The notes below the pieces were generated by a model that saw nothing but the letters and a program-made list of their open reading frames with translations, searched no databases and was not told the DNA's origin. A stretch of 64,000 nucleotides of DNA from Actinomadura parmotrematis (GTDB taxonomy: Bacteria; Actinomycetota; Actinomycetes; Streptosporangiales; Streptosporangiaceae): assembly GCF_019458805.1 (NCBI RefSeq), contig NZ_JAIBOA010000010.1, positions 213,303 to 277,302 on the forward strand, in the 5' to 3' direction. The number at the start of each line of letters is the position of its first letter. Positions within the stretch are counted from its first letter, which is position 1. The translations under genes and the position numbers were made by a program. Below, one piece after another: positions 8,768 through 17,234 of the stretch.

Positions 8768-9226
8768 ATGGCAGAACCGCCCCCGCGCGAGGGCAGCCGG
8801 ACCAGCAACGCGCTGGAGTGCGCCCTCAGCTTCCTCGACATCTGGTACGGCCGGCCGCGCGCCGCCGCGACCATCGCCTACGACCCGCAGGACCCGCTCA
8901 GCCTGCTGCGCGGCGAGGTCGGCGGCCGGGACCGGGCCGAGCGGACGCTCGGCGCGCCGTTCCGCTACCTCGGCCCCGACGGGTCGGCGCTCCGCGTCCT
9001 CGGCGACCGGCTGCACGACCTCGGGCACGGCCACGCCGCGCTGATCGTCAACGGCTGGCACCCCGACGAGGGCACCGGCACGCACGCCTGGAACGCCTGC
9101 AACCAGGAGGGGCGGGTGCTCTGGGTGGACGCCGCCACCGGCGAGCGCGGCCCGGACGTGCTGCACCCGAACGTGCACGGCGTCTGGGTCATCGTCACCG
9201 GGCCGGACGGCCGGGGGATGAAGTGA
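8768..9226 (+). CDS. Papain-fold toxin/deamidase-like protein (Tox-PL type)
   Basis: A 152-residue protein with the pattern of the Tox-PL / protein-glutamine deamidase fold. A cysteine (C18) lies in SNALECALSFLDIWYGRP, a histidine (H106) in THAWNACNQEGRVLWVD, and an aspartate (D121) in the same block; together they form a plausible Cys-His-Asp triad. There is no signal peptide, PAAR, WXG or other export domain, so it is a stand-alone domain. The ATG follows a GGAG site. The stop overlaps the next gene's GTG start in a GTGA junction. The toxin role is inferred; it might instead be a housekeeping deamidase-like protein. Confidence 0.65.
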   Translation: MAEPPPREGSRTSNALECALSFLDIWYGRPRAAATIAYDPQDPLSLLRGEVGGRDRAERTLGAPFRYLGPDGSALRVLGDRLHDLGHGHAALIVNGWHPDEGTGTHAWNACNQEGRVLWVDAATGERGPDVLHPNVHGVWVIVTGPDGRGMK

Positions 9227-9501
9227 TCACCAGGGAGCAGGTGGTGGAACGGTCCCGGGCCCTGTTCGACGGCGCGCCGTCCGCTGAGGGGCGCCGCCAC
9301 GAGGTCGGGGTGTACGAGTTCGACCTCGGGTTCGTGGTGTGGCCGGTCGAGCCGCCGCCCGCCGACTGGTCCCGCCCGCCCGCGATGATCGGCGGCAGCG
9401 TCCTGGTGATCGACCGGAGCACCGGGGCGACGAGCGTCTGGCCGCGCCTCGCCGCCACCCAGGTCGCCGCGATGTACCGCCGGAGCCGGGACGCCGGCTG
9501 A
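9223..9501 (+). CDS. Imm35/YrhB-like small protein, putative partner or immunity protein
   Basis: A 92-residue protein coupled by GTGA to the Tox-PL-like gene. It shows the YrhB/Immunity-35 pattern: VYEFDLGFVVW, then IGGSVLVIDRSTGATSVWP and a C-terminal MYRR helix. In known polymorphic toxin systems this family sits directly after papain-fold toxins. The coupling and family together suggest it neutralises or chaperones the upstream protein. Immunity activity is inference from family and context. Confidence 0.6.
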   Translation: MITREQVVERSRALFDGAPSAEGRRHEVGVYEFDLGFVVWPVEPPPADWSRPPAMIGGSVLVIDRSTGATSVWPRLAATQVAAMYRRSRDAG

Positions 9502-9529
9502 CGGGCGCCCCGGCCTCGCGGGGCGCCCG
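9502..9529. terminator. Bidirectional hairpin terminator
   Basis: Perfect 11-base arms, CGGGCGCCCCG (9502-9512) and CGGGGCGCCCG (9519-9529), enclose a 6-base loop between two convergent genes. There is no U-tract, which is usual for high-GC actinomycete terminators. Confidence 0.75.
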
Positions 9530-9540
9530 CCGTCCGGGCG

Positions 9541-9960
9541 TCAGTGCTGGACGGGCGGCTGCGCGGGGGCCTGCGCGGCCGGCTGCGCGGGCGCTTCGGG
9601 CCGGAAGGGCTGCATCGGCGCGCCCGGCGGCACCTCGCCCGGCGCCGCGCCGTACTGGACGCCCTGCTTCTCGGCGTCCCCGCCGCCGCGCCGCGACGCG
9701 AGGCTGCGGACGAAGTTGACGAGCAGCAGCACCGGCACGATGAACGCCTTGAAGAACATCACGTAGGTGCCGCCGTCGAAGACGAAGGCGAGGTAGAACG
9801 CGTAGCCGAGGAAGCCGGCGCCGAAGACCCCGTTGAAGGCCCGCACGCCCGCGCCCTGGCCGCCGCCGGCCACGGCCATGACGACCATCACGAGGCCGGC
9901 GAAGGCGAGGAACACCACGTACCACGAGAAGGTGGGTTCCGCGCTGAAATCGATGTTCAC
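9541..9960 (-). CDS. Small membrane protein with Pro/Ala/Gln tail
   Basis: About 139 residues with three to four hydrophobic segments (FSWYVVFLAFAGLVMVV, GVFGAGFLGYAFYLAFVF, MFFKAFIVPVLLLVNFV) and a cytoplasmic-looking tail rich in Pro, Ala and Gln. The start chosen is the GTG at 9960, preceded by AGGA at good spacing; the frame remains open upstream to 10056 but without a ribosome site. I do not recognise a named family. Confidence 0.65.
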   Translation of the reverse strand: MNIDFSAEPTFSWYVVFLAFAGLVMVVMAVAGGGQGAGVRAFNGVFGAGFLGYAFYLAFVFDGGTYVMFFKAFIVPVLLLVNFVRSLASRRGGGDAEKQGVQYGAAPGEVPPGAPMQPFRPEAPAQPAAQAPAQPPVQH

Positions 9961-10068
9961 GTCAGTCGTCCTGGGGGGGTAGGTCGAAAAGGACGGCTCA
10001 CCGTAGCCATTACTACACATGTCTTTCCGGGTATTTCTCCACAGAACACCCGACAAGCACCTACCTGC

Positions 10069-10947
10069 TCAGACCAGCGGCTTCAGGACCTTCTCGCACC
10101 ACGTCCGGAACGCGGTCGGAGTCGCGGTGCGCTCGGTGCGCGGCACCGCGCCGTCGAGGCCCGCCTCCTTGGCGAGCATCATGTCGAGCATCCCCTGCGC
10201 CACCGCCTCGGACGCCCCGCGAGCGAGGAACCCGGCCTTGAACTCCTCCGCCGGGACGTGCTCGTAGCGCACGGGCCGGCCGAGGACGTCGCCGAGGATC
10301 GCCGCCGTCTCGCGCGGCGTCAGGTCCTCGGGGCCGAGCAGGGGCACCTCCCCGCCCTCCGTCCAGGACGCGTCGCGCAGCAGGGCGGCGGCGACATCGG
10401 CGATGTCGCCGGTCGAGCAGGCCGGCAGGGCGCGGTCGCCGGAGATCGGCGCGGCGTAGACGCCCGCGTCCCTGATCTCGGCGAGCCGGTGGAGCGTGTT
10501 GTCCATGAAGGACGGCAGCGCGAGCGCCCGGTAGGCGGCGCCCGACCCGGCGAGCAGGTCGTCCATCGCGAGCGAGGCGGTGACGTGGCCCGCCCGCGCG
10601 GCCTGCGGCGTCCCGCGCCCGAGCGCCGAGACGCCGACGACGCGCGGCACCCCGCACGCCGCGATCGCCGCGACGGCCGGGCGGGTGAAGTCCAGGTACG
10701 TGGCCTCCAGGCTCGGGCTCGCGTGGTCCGGCGGGACGAGCCAGAAGACGGCGTCCGCGCCGTCGAACGCCTTGCCGACGACATCGGGGTCGCCGTGCGA
10801 GCCCTGGACGATCTCGACGCGCTCGCGGGCGCCGGCCGCGAGCCGCGCCGGGTCGCGGACGACGACCCGCACGTCCTCGCCGGCGTCCAGCAGGCGCGCC
10901 AGGACCTTGCCGCCGATGGCGCCCGTCGGGGCGGTGATGACGATCAT
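10069..10947 (-). CDS. NmrA-like NAD(P)-binding protein
   Basis: A 292-residue atypical short-chain dehydrogenase of the NmrA/HSCARG type. The Rossmann motif TAPTGAIGGKV is at residues 5-15, followed by VVVRDP, which often reads NADP, and a VVGVSALGRG strand. It probably acts as a nucleotide-dependent sensor or quinone/aldehyde reductase. A strong GGAGG site lies upstream of the ATG. It is divergent from a LysR gene 92 bases away, so LysR control is likely. Confidence 0.85.
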   Translation of the reverse strand: MIVITAPTGAIGGKVLARLLDAGEDVRVVVRDPARLAAGARERVEIVQGSHGDPDVVGKAFDGADAVFWLVPPDHASPSLEATYLDFTRPAVAAIAACGVPRVVGVSALGRGTPQAARAGHVTASLAMDDLLAGSGAAYRALALPSFMDNTLHRLAEIRDAGVYAAPISGDRALPACSTGDIADVAAALLRDASWTEGGEVPLLGPEDLTPRETAAILGDVLGRPVRYEHVPAEEFKAGFLARGASEAVAQGMLDMMLAKEAGLDGAVPRTERTATPTAFRTWCEKVLKPLV

Positions 10948-11026
10948 TTCGGAACCTCCGTGATGGGAACGCGCCCAGTCAACCCGGGGCCGCCGCGCAC
11001 CTGAAGGACCGATCCGGGCACCATTG

Positions 11027-11041
11027 ATACCCTCCGGGTAT
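11027..11041. promoter_or_regulatory. LysR-type palindrome overlapping the LysR start codon
   Basis: The perfect palindrome ATACCC-TCC-GGGTAT has the T-N11-A form of LysR operators. Its last two bases are the A and T of the LysR start ATG at 11040. It lies in the 92-base divergent interval with the NmrA-like gene, so one bound protein could repress itself and control the reductase gene. Confidence 0.55.
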
Positions 11042-11909
11042 GGACGATCTGGAGGTCCGCCAGCTCCGCTATTTCGTGGCCGTCGCCGAGGAGCTGCACT
11101 TCGGCCGCGCCGCCGAGCGCCTCGGCATGGCGCAGCCGCCGCTGTCGCGCGCGATCCGCGAGATGGAGCGGCGGCTCGGCGTCGCGCTGCTGGAACGCAC
11201 GACGCGGCAGGTCGCGCTGACGCCCGCGGGCGCGGTGCTGCTCCGCGACGCCCGCACCGCGCTCGACGCCGTCGCGGCGGCCGGGCACCGCGCCCGGCAC
11301 GCGGGCCGCGCGCGGCCCGCCCTGCGCCTCGCGATGAAGGCCGACTACGACGCCGGGCTGCTGCCGGGCATCCTGGACGCCTACCGGTCCGAGCCGGCGG
11401 CGCTGCCCGTCGAGGTCCAGATGGGCGGTCCGGGCGAGCAGCTCCCGGCGCTCCGCGACGGCCGCGCCGACGTCGCGCTGCTCCCGACGCCGTTCGACGC
11501 CCGCGGCCTCGACACCGAGCCGCTGCTGACGGCGCCGCTCCTGGCCGCGCTCGCCGCCGCCGACCCGCTCGCGGCCCGCACCTCGCTGACGCTCGCCGAC
11601 CTCGCGGGCCGCGTCCTGCCCGACGGCCTCCCCGCCGGCGAGGGACCGCGCCGGCCGTCCACCGCCCCGGGCGCGCCCCGCCGCGACCTCGCCCAGATCT
11701 TCAACCTGGTCGAGCTCGGCACCGCCGTCTGGTTCCTCCCCGACTGGCTCGCCGCCCGCCACCCCCGCCCGGCGCTCGCCTACCGCCCCGTCGCCGACGT
11801 CCCCCCGGTCACCCTCACCCTGGCCTGGCCCGCCGAGTCCCGCTCCCCCGCCCTCGCCGCCTTCGTCCGCACCGCCACCGCCCGCGCCGCCGCCCCGGCC
11901 CCCCGCTAG
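11040..11909 (+). CDS. LysR family transcriptional regulator
   Basis: A 289-residue LysR regulator. The winged HTH occupies residues 1-65, with RQLRYFVAVAEELHFGRAA and the recognition-helix MAQPPLSRAIREMERRLG. The effector domain is somewhat short (about 200 residues), with FNLVELGTAVWFLPDW near the end. No ribosome site is visible before the ATG, and the operator-like palindrome overlaps the start, so the mRNA may be leaderless. It probably controls the divergent NmrA-like gene. Confidence 0.9.
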   Translation: MDDLEVRQLRYFVAVAEELHFGRAAERLGMAQPPLSRAIREMERRLGVALLERTTRQVALTPAGAVLLRDARTALDAVAAAGHRARHAGRARPALRLAMKADYDAGLLPGILDAYRSEPAALPVEVQMGGPGEQLPALRDGRADVALLPTPFDARGLDTEPLLTAPLLAALAAADPLAARTSLTLADLAGRVLPDGLPAGEGPRRPSTAPGAPRRDLAQIFNLVELGTAVWFLPDWLAARHPRPALAYRPVADVPPVTLTLAWPAESRSPALAAFVRTATARAAAPAPR

Positions 11910-11934
11910 TCGCGGTGGCCGGTGCGCGCATCGA

Positions 11935-12621
11935 TCACAGCCACTCCGCCGGGGGCGGGCCGAACGCGCGACGGCCGGCCCGCACGGTCAGTGTGGCGAG
12001 GGCCGCGTTCGCACCGCCGCCGATCGCGGCGCCGATGCCGAACGGCGCCACCCGGCCGAGGACGATGATCCCCTGCTTGGTCCCGTACTTCGTGACGAAG
12101 TTCTTTCCCAGGACCTTGTTGATCTGCTTCAGCGTCTCGACGGGCACCTTGGCGACGACCTGGCGCCCCCAGTGCTGCCCCGTGCGCTCGGCCATCTTGG
12201 TGATGGTCCCGCTGCCGGAGCCGCCGAGCATGATCCCCATGACGATCGTGCGGCGGCGCTCGACCTCGTCGAGGGGCACGCCGTGGACCTCGGCGATCGA
12301 GAGCGCGTAGAGAGTGCTCAGTTCGAGCGATGACAGGAACTCACCTGCCGACAGCGCCAGCGCCACTCCGGTGCCGACGCCGGGCGCGGCCGCGCTTCCC
12401 CCCACCGCCGCGCCCGATCCGGCCAAGGCGCTGACGTACATCCGCTCCAGGCTGCGGATCACCTGGGCGGGCGTCGCCTCCGGGTTCCGCTGGCGGGCGC
12501 GGGCGATGTTCTTGCTCACCAGCCCGCTCTGCGCCTCGATCGCCCTGTCGAGCAGTTGAAGAACCTTCCCCGCGGGGGCTTCCTCTACCGCATCCGGCCC
12601 GTCGAAAGCGTCTACCGCCAT
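11935..12621 (-). CDS. EcsC-family protein
   Basis: About 228 residues. The central and C-terminal parts resemble the EcsC family: two Gly-rich amphipathic stretches (GVGTGVALALSAGEFLSSLE and FGIGAAIGGGANAALATLTV) and a lysine-rich middle (VETLKQINKVLGKNF). Function is unknown in this family in actinomycetes. The start is placed at the ATG with AAGGAG at 12630-12635. The frame stays open to 12729, but that extension is AT-richer and unlike its neighbours, so it is probably leader. Confidence 0.65.
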   Translation of the reverse strand: MAVDAFDGPDAVEEAPAGKVLQLLDRAIEAQSGLVSKNIARARQRNPEATPAQVIRSLERMYVSALAGSGAAVGGSAAAPGVGTGVALALSAGEFLSSLELSTLYALSIAEVHGVPLDEVERRRTIVMGIMLGGSGSGTITKMAERTGQHWGRQVVAKVPVETLKQINKVLGKNFVTKYGTKQGIIVLGRVAPFGIGAAIGGGANAALATLTVRAGRRAFGPPPAEWL

Positions 12622-12750
12622 GTTCTGGACTCCTTGATTCATTCCATTCTGACCAAGCCCCCCATTCGACCAGTTGGACAGCTTTAACGCCATATAAACC
12701 GAGCAACCAAGGTTGTCCGTTAATGGCAACCGGGCGAGGAGCGCCCCCCG

Positions 12751-13386
12751 CTAGTCGCGGCGGCCGGTGGCGGCGATGGTGACGCCGAGGCCGATCATCA
12801 TCAGGCCGCCGGTGCCGCCGATCGCGGCGAGGCGGCGCGGCGAGCGGGCGAGCCAGCCGCGGGCGGTCGCGGCCGCGAGGCCCCACGCGCCGTCGCAGAG
12901 CAGCGCGATCAGGCAGAAGACCAGCCCGAAGACCAGCATCTGGAGCGGCACGTGGCCGCGGTCGCGGTCCACGAACTGGGGCAGCACGGCGGCGAAGAAC
13001 ACCGCCGTCTTGGGGTTGGTGATCCCGACGAGGAAGCCCTGCCGGAGCGCCCGCCCGCGCTCGGCGGGGGCGCCGGCGCCCATCGCCTCCTGGAGCGAGC
13101 CGCGGTGCCGGAACGCCCGGACGCCGAGGTAGACCAGGTAGAGCGCCCCGGCGAGCTTCAGCGCCGTGAAGACGACGACCGACTCGGCGACGATCCGGCC
13201 CACCCCGAACGCGACCGCGGCGCTCAGCACCAGCGCGCCGAGCTCGTTGCCGGCGACGCTGGCGAGCGCGGTGCGGCGCCCGTGCGCGAGGGCCCGCCCG
13301 ACGACGAACAGCACGGCGGGGCCGGGCACCAGGATGATGACGACGGAGACCGCGCCGAACGCGAGCACCTGCCCGAGAGAGACCAT
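12751..13386 (-). CDS. LysE/RhtB family amino-acid exporter
   Basis: A 211-residue inner-membrane protein with about six hydrophobic helices and the family hallmark VPGPAVLFVVGRAL near the N-terminus, plus GFLVGITNPKTAVFF in the middle. These proteins export amino acids or their analogues. It stands alone, with no LysG-type regulator next to it. The substrate cannot be called from sequence. Confidence 0.9.
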   Translation of the reverse strand: MVSLGQVLAFGAVSVVIILVPGPAVLFVVGRALAHGRRTALASVAGNELGALVLSAAVAFGVGRIVAESVVVFTALKLAGALYLVYLGVRAFRHRGSLQEAMGAGAPAERGRALRQGFLVGITNPKTAVFFAAVLPQFVDRDRGHVPLQMLVFGLVFCLIALLCDGAWGLAAATARGWLARSPRRLAAIGGTGGLMMIGLGVTIAATGRRD

Positions 13387-13569
13387 GCCCCGGATTATCG
13401 GACCCCCGCGCCGTCCGTGAGAAAGGGTTTTCCGTCGTCAGGCGCCGTACGGTCCGCCCGGACGCGTGCCGCTGCCGGGGCGGCCGCTCTCCGGGCGCGC
13501 GCCGCCGGGCCGGCTGCCGCTCGGGCGGCCGGCGCCGGGCCGGGCTCCTCCGGGTCGCACCGCGCGCCG

Positions 13570-14790
13570 TCAGCGGGGCCAGCGGGCCGGGCGGTGCCCG
13601 ACCGGCAGCTTCCGCAGCTCGTGGAGGACGTGCGGCCTCTGCACGTCCAGCCAGTCCACCAGGTGGCGGAACGACACGCACCGCACCTCGGGCTTGCGGC
13701 ACACCGTCCGCATGACGCTCTCGACGGCGTCCATGTAGACGCCGCCGTTCCACTGCTCGAAGTGGTTCCCGATGATCAGCGGGGCGCGGTTGCCGTCGTA
13801 GGCGCGGTGGAAGCCGCCCATGAGGCTCGCGCGCATCTGCTCGCCCGCGCCGAAGCCGCCGCCCTTCGGCTGGTTGGCCATGTAGTTGTAGTCCATCGAC
13901 AGCACCTCGAACGGCCGGCCGGGCATCGGCAGCCGCTGGAGCGGCACGTCCCACAGCCCCTGGGTCCTGTCCGGCCACACCTGCGTGCCGTTGCCGCTGG
14001 AGTCGTAGCGGAAGCCGAGCGAGCGGCCGGCCGCGCGGGCGGCGGCGCGGCCCTCCAGGCAGGGGGTGCGGCCGCCGATGAGCTCCTTCTCGTAGTCGAA
14101 GGGCAGGGGCCGCATCCCCGTCCAGCCGGTCGTGGTCCGCCAGTGCTCGACGAACCACTTGGCCTGCCGGATCTCCGCGCGCCACTGCGCCGCGCTCCAG
14201 GCGTTCACGCCCGTCGCGCCGCAGAAGTGCCCGTTGTAGTGGGTGCCGATCTCGTTGCCGGCGAGCCAGGCGGCGCGCACCTCGTCCAGGGTGCGGTGCA
14301 CGTCGGCGGGGCGGAACAGCCCGATGTCGGACGCGCCGCGCGCGTGGCCGGGCGGCCGGTAGCGCATCCGCTGCGACTTCGGCAGCACGTAGAGACCGCT
14401 GAGGAAGAACGTCTGGGTCGCGCCGTAGCGGGCGCCGAGGCGGCGGAAGTGCGAGAACAGCCGGTTGCCGTCCTCGCCCGCGCCGTCCCAGGAGAACACC
14501 ACGAACTGCGGCGGGCGCTGCCCCGGGGCCAGGACGGACGGTCGCCGCGCGCCCGGCTGCGGCCCGGTGTCGGCGGTCGAGCCGTCGCCGATCAGCCGCC
14601 GCACCGCGGGCGCCGCCTCGGCGGACGTCTCGCGGCGGGCGGCGGACGTCCCGGCCGGCCGCTCCCGCGCGTCCGCCGGCCGGTCCGCGGCCTCGCGGCC
14701 CGCCCCGGCGAGCCCGCACTCGTGCGCCAGCGCGGCGGCGAGCGCCACGCCCGCCACCACGCCCGCCGTCTTGACCGCCGCCGTCGCCAT
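13570..14790 (-). CDS. Secreted polysaccharide-deacetylase-like protein
   Basis: A 406-residue exported protein. An N-terminal hydrophobic signal (VKTAGVVAGVALAAALAHECGL) is followed by a low-complexity linker to about residue 85, then a domain resembling the NodB/CE4 barrel: FVVFSWDGAGED, then NEIGTHYNGHFCG, whose histidines match the metal motif HxxxH poorly, and a late PLIIGNHFEQW. The catalytic set looks degenerate, so it may bind rather than deacetylate glycans. The ATG at 14790 is chosen over the open frame to 14835. The 183 bases downstream are a GC-rich Pro-Gly-Arg-like repetitive tract. Confidence 0.75.
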   Translation of the reverse strand: MATAAVKTAGVVAGVALAAALAHECGLAGAGREAADRPADARERPAGTSAARRETSAEAAPAVRRLIGDGSTADTGPQPGARRPSVLAPGQRPPQFVVFSWDGAGEDGNRLFSHFRRLGARYGATQTFFLSGLYVLPKSQRMRYRPPGHARGASDIGLFRPADVHRTLDEVRAAWLAGNEIGTHYNGHFCGATGVNAWSAAQWRAEIRQAKWFVEHWRTTTGWTGMRPLPFDYEKELIGGRTPCLEGRAAARAAGRSLGFRYDSSGNGTQVWPDRTQGLWDVPLQRLPMPGRPFEVLSMDYNYMANQPKGGGFGAGEQMRASLMGGFHRAYDGNRAPLIIGNHFEQWNGGVYMDAVESVMRTVCRKPEVRCVSFRHLVDWLDVQRPHVLHELRKLPVGHRPARWPR

Positions 14791-14874
14791 CCCGGTCCCC
14801 CGCCCCTCGACGGTGTCCACCGTGGCAGCGCCCACCCGTAAAGATCTTGGACGCGGCGGCGGCTGACCGACTCC

Positions 14875-16380
14875 TTACCGCTCGTTGCCCCCCGCTTGCG
14901 CGGCCCGCGCCTCCTCCTCCGGCAGGCCGCGCAGCGCCGCCCGCCGGATCTTGCCGGTGGAGGTGCGGGGCAGCTCGGCCAGGAACCGCACCGAGCGCGG
15001 CACCCGCGTCTCGGGCAGCCGCCGCCGCGCGTAGGCGAGGAGCTCGCGCGCGGCGGCGTCGGCCGGCGACGCCTCCGGCCCGAGCACCGCGAACGCGCGG
15101 AGCGCCCCGTCACCGTCCGCGACGACGGCGGCCTCGATGACGGCGGGGTGCCCGCCGAGCACCCGCTCGATCTCCAGCGGCCGGACCGTCCCGCCCGCCG
15201 CCGGGACCTCGTCCGCCCGGCGCCCGTGCAGGTGGACGAAGCCCGCGGCGTCGACGTGCACGACGTCGCCGGTGGACAGCCAGCCGCCGGCGCCGAGCAC
15301 CTCGGCGGTCCGGTCGGGCCGGTTCAGGTACCCGCGCATCACCGACGGGCCGCGCACGTGCAGCGCGCCCGGCTCGCCGACGGCGGCGGGCGCGCCGTCG
15401 CCGCGCCGCACCTCGATCTCGTAGGGGTCCAGCACGACGCCGAGGGTGCCGCGGGCGCGCCGGGCGACGGTGTTGGACACGAAGGTGTGGCCGACCTCGG
15501 TGCTGCCGAGGCCGTCCAGCACCGGGCAGCCGAGCATCCGCTCGATCCGGTCGGCGAGCGCGGGCAGCAGCGGCTCCCCGGCGGACGCCGCGGCGCGCAG
15601 CGACCCGGTGACGTCGGCGGTCCCCTCGGCCTCGACGAGCCGCGCGTACCAGGCGGGCACCGCGAACAGCAGCGTCGGCCGGTGCCGGCGGATCAGCGCG
15701 GCGGCGCCCGCCCCCGTCGGCCGGTCCGGCCACAGTACCGACGCCGCGCCACAGAACATCGGGAAGAACACCGACGCGCCGAGTCCGTACGGGTAGCACG
15801 CCTTGGCCAGGGAGAACGTGACGTCCCTGTGAGTCATACCGAGCGCGCCGATGCCGAGCGCCTGGAAGTACGCCTCGGGGTCGGTATGCGTATGCACGGC
15901 GCCCTTGGGCCGGCCCGTCGTCCCGGAGGTGTACTGCACGTAGGCGGGGGTGTCCGCGCCGGCGTCGGCCGGGTCGGGGACGTGCGCGGGCTCGTCGGCG
16001 AGGTCCTCGCCGGTCAGCACCTGCGCGGTGGGGAACCGGGAGGCCAGGTCCGCGCCGCACACGACGGCCCGCGGTCCGGCGTCGGCGAGGACGTGGGCGT
16101 GCGCCGCGGCGGACCGCTCGGGCCCGGTGAGGACGGCGACCGCGCCGAGCCGCAGGGTGCCGAGCAGTGCGGCGGCGAACCCGACCGAGTCGGGCAGCGC
16201 GATCAGGACGCGGTGGCCGGGCCGGACGCCCGCCGCGTGCAGCACCCCCGACGCGCGGGCGGCCGCATCGTGCACCTCACCGTGGCTGAAAACCGCCTCA
16301 CCGGCGTAGAACAGCGGGTGGTCGCGCCACCCGTGGGTATCCGCGCGTCGAGCGAGCGCGGCCGCGAGATTGCCTGCCAT
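14875..16380 (-). CDS. AMP-forming acyl-CoA ligase, benzoate-CoA-ligase-like
   Basis: A 501-residue ANL-superfamily enzyme activating a carboxylate as acyl-AMP and then the CoA (or carrier) thioester. Visible motifs are YTSGTTGRPKGAVHTH (A3), GSTEVGHTFVSN (A5, of benzoate-CoA ligase type), YLNRPDRTAEV, GGWLSTGDVV (A7) and the catalytic-lysine block TSTGKIRRAALR (A10). The A8 hinge, GRRADEVPAAGG, departs from the usual (K/R)DD form. AGGAGG lies nine bases before the chosen ATG. No aromatic-degradation genes sit nearby, so the substrate is open. Confidence 0.88.
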   Translation of the reverse strand: MAGNLAAALARRADTHGWRDHPLFYAGEAVFSHGEVHDAAARASGVLHAAGVRPGHRVLIALPDSVGFAAALLGTLRLGAVAVLTGPERSAAAHAHVLADAGPRAVVCGADLASRFPTAQVLTGEDLADEPAHVPDPADAGADTPAYVQYTSGTTGRPKGAVHTHTDPEAYFQALGIGALGMTHRDVTFSLAKACYPYGLGASVFFPMFCGAASVLWPDRPTGAGAAALIRRHRPTLLFAVPAWYARLVEAEGTADVTGSLRAAASAGEPLLPALADRIERMLGCPVLDGLGSTEVGHTFVSNTVARRARGTLGVVLDPYEIEVRRGDGAPAAVGEPGALHVRGPSVMRGYLNRPDRTAEVLGAGGWLSTGDVVHVDAAGFVHLHGRRADEVPAAGGTVRPLEIERVLGGHPAVIEAAVVADGDGALRAFAVLGPEASPADAAARELLAYARRRLPETRVPRSVRFLAELPRTSTGKIRRAALRGLPEEEARAAQAGGNER

Positions 16381-16509
16381 GGCTGAGCTCCTCCTGCCTG
16401 CGAGCGACAAGCGGAGGTTACGCCGGGTGCGCGTGGCACCACGGGGCGTTCGCGCTATTTCGGTCCCGGTCCGGAGCCGATTAGGTCATACCTACGGAGG
16501 CCGCCGTTG

Positions 16510-17121
16510 TCATCCGGCAAAGATCTCCCAGCCGGTCCCCCGGCGCACCAGCAGGTCGCGGGAGAGCAGGCTGCCCGCCGGCACGTCCCAGTCGGACGCG
16601 GCGCCGTCCTCGCCGCGCTCCTCCGACCAGACGCGGCCGGTCGCCCAGCGCAGCTTGTCGATCCCGTCGGCGTGGCCGGTGCCCGAGGCGACGAACACGT
16701 CCCGCGCGGGCAGCGCCACCACGAGGTCGCCCTCGACGTCCTGGGCGAGCTTGTCGAGGAAACCGTCGTCGAGCGCGAGCCCGGCGGCGAGGCCGCCCTC
16801 GCCGAGGGTGACCGTGACGGCGCGCGCGTCGGGGTACCAGCTCAGCGACAGGTCGGGCCGCCGGTCGCGCAGGTTCACCACGGCGAGGCGCCGCAGGTCG
16901 CCGGGCGCGACGCCGAGCTCCTCGCAGTGCCGCGGCGCGACGTGCTCGTAGCGGCGGGCGTGCTCGTCGACGTGCTCCAGCGCGTAGGTGACGTAGACGT
17001 CGCCGGCGAGCGCGTCGCGGACCGGCTCCTCGGCCGGCGGCAGCGGGAACTCCAGCTGCACCTCGGCGGGCACCCGCGCCTTCATCAGCGGGACGATCAG
17101 GCTGGTCCGCGGAGCGGTCAC
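16510..17121 (-). CDS. DUF1444-like protein
   Basis: A 203-residue soluble protein. It has the shape of the DUF1444 (YtpQ) family: a YVTYALEHVDEHARRY region, a WYPDARAVTVTLGEGG strand pair and the conserved-looking GDLVVALPARDVFVASG. The GTG start is supported by AGGAGG eight bases upstream. It has no clear operon partner; it lies 113 bases downstream of cobQ on the same strand. Function is unknown. Confidence 0.65.
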   Translation of the reverse strand: MTAPRTSLIVPLMKARVPAEVQLEFPLPPAEEPVRDALAGDVYVTYALEHVDEHARRYEHVAPRHCEELGVAPGDLRRLAVVNLRDRRPDLSLSWYPDARAVTVTLGEGGLAAGLALDDGFLDKLAQDVEGDLVVALPARDVFVASGTGHADGIDKLRWATGRVWSEERGEDGAASDWDVPAGSLLSRDLLVRRGTGWEIFAG

Positions 17122-17234
17122 GGGCGGTTCCTCCTGGGGGCGGACGGCAGCAGAGTGGATCACGATACCGGTGCGGCACCGGTGGCGGCCGGAACCCGCC
17201 CGTCCCCATGCGTGTCCCGCCCGCGGGGACGGCC

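Noticed and set aside
13387..13569. GC-rich tract that translates as repeated Pro-Gly-Arg units
   Set aside because: It has no ribosome site and no stable frame; it is treated as non-coding spacer between the exporter and the deacetylase-like gene.
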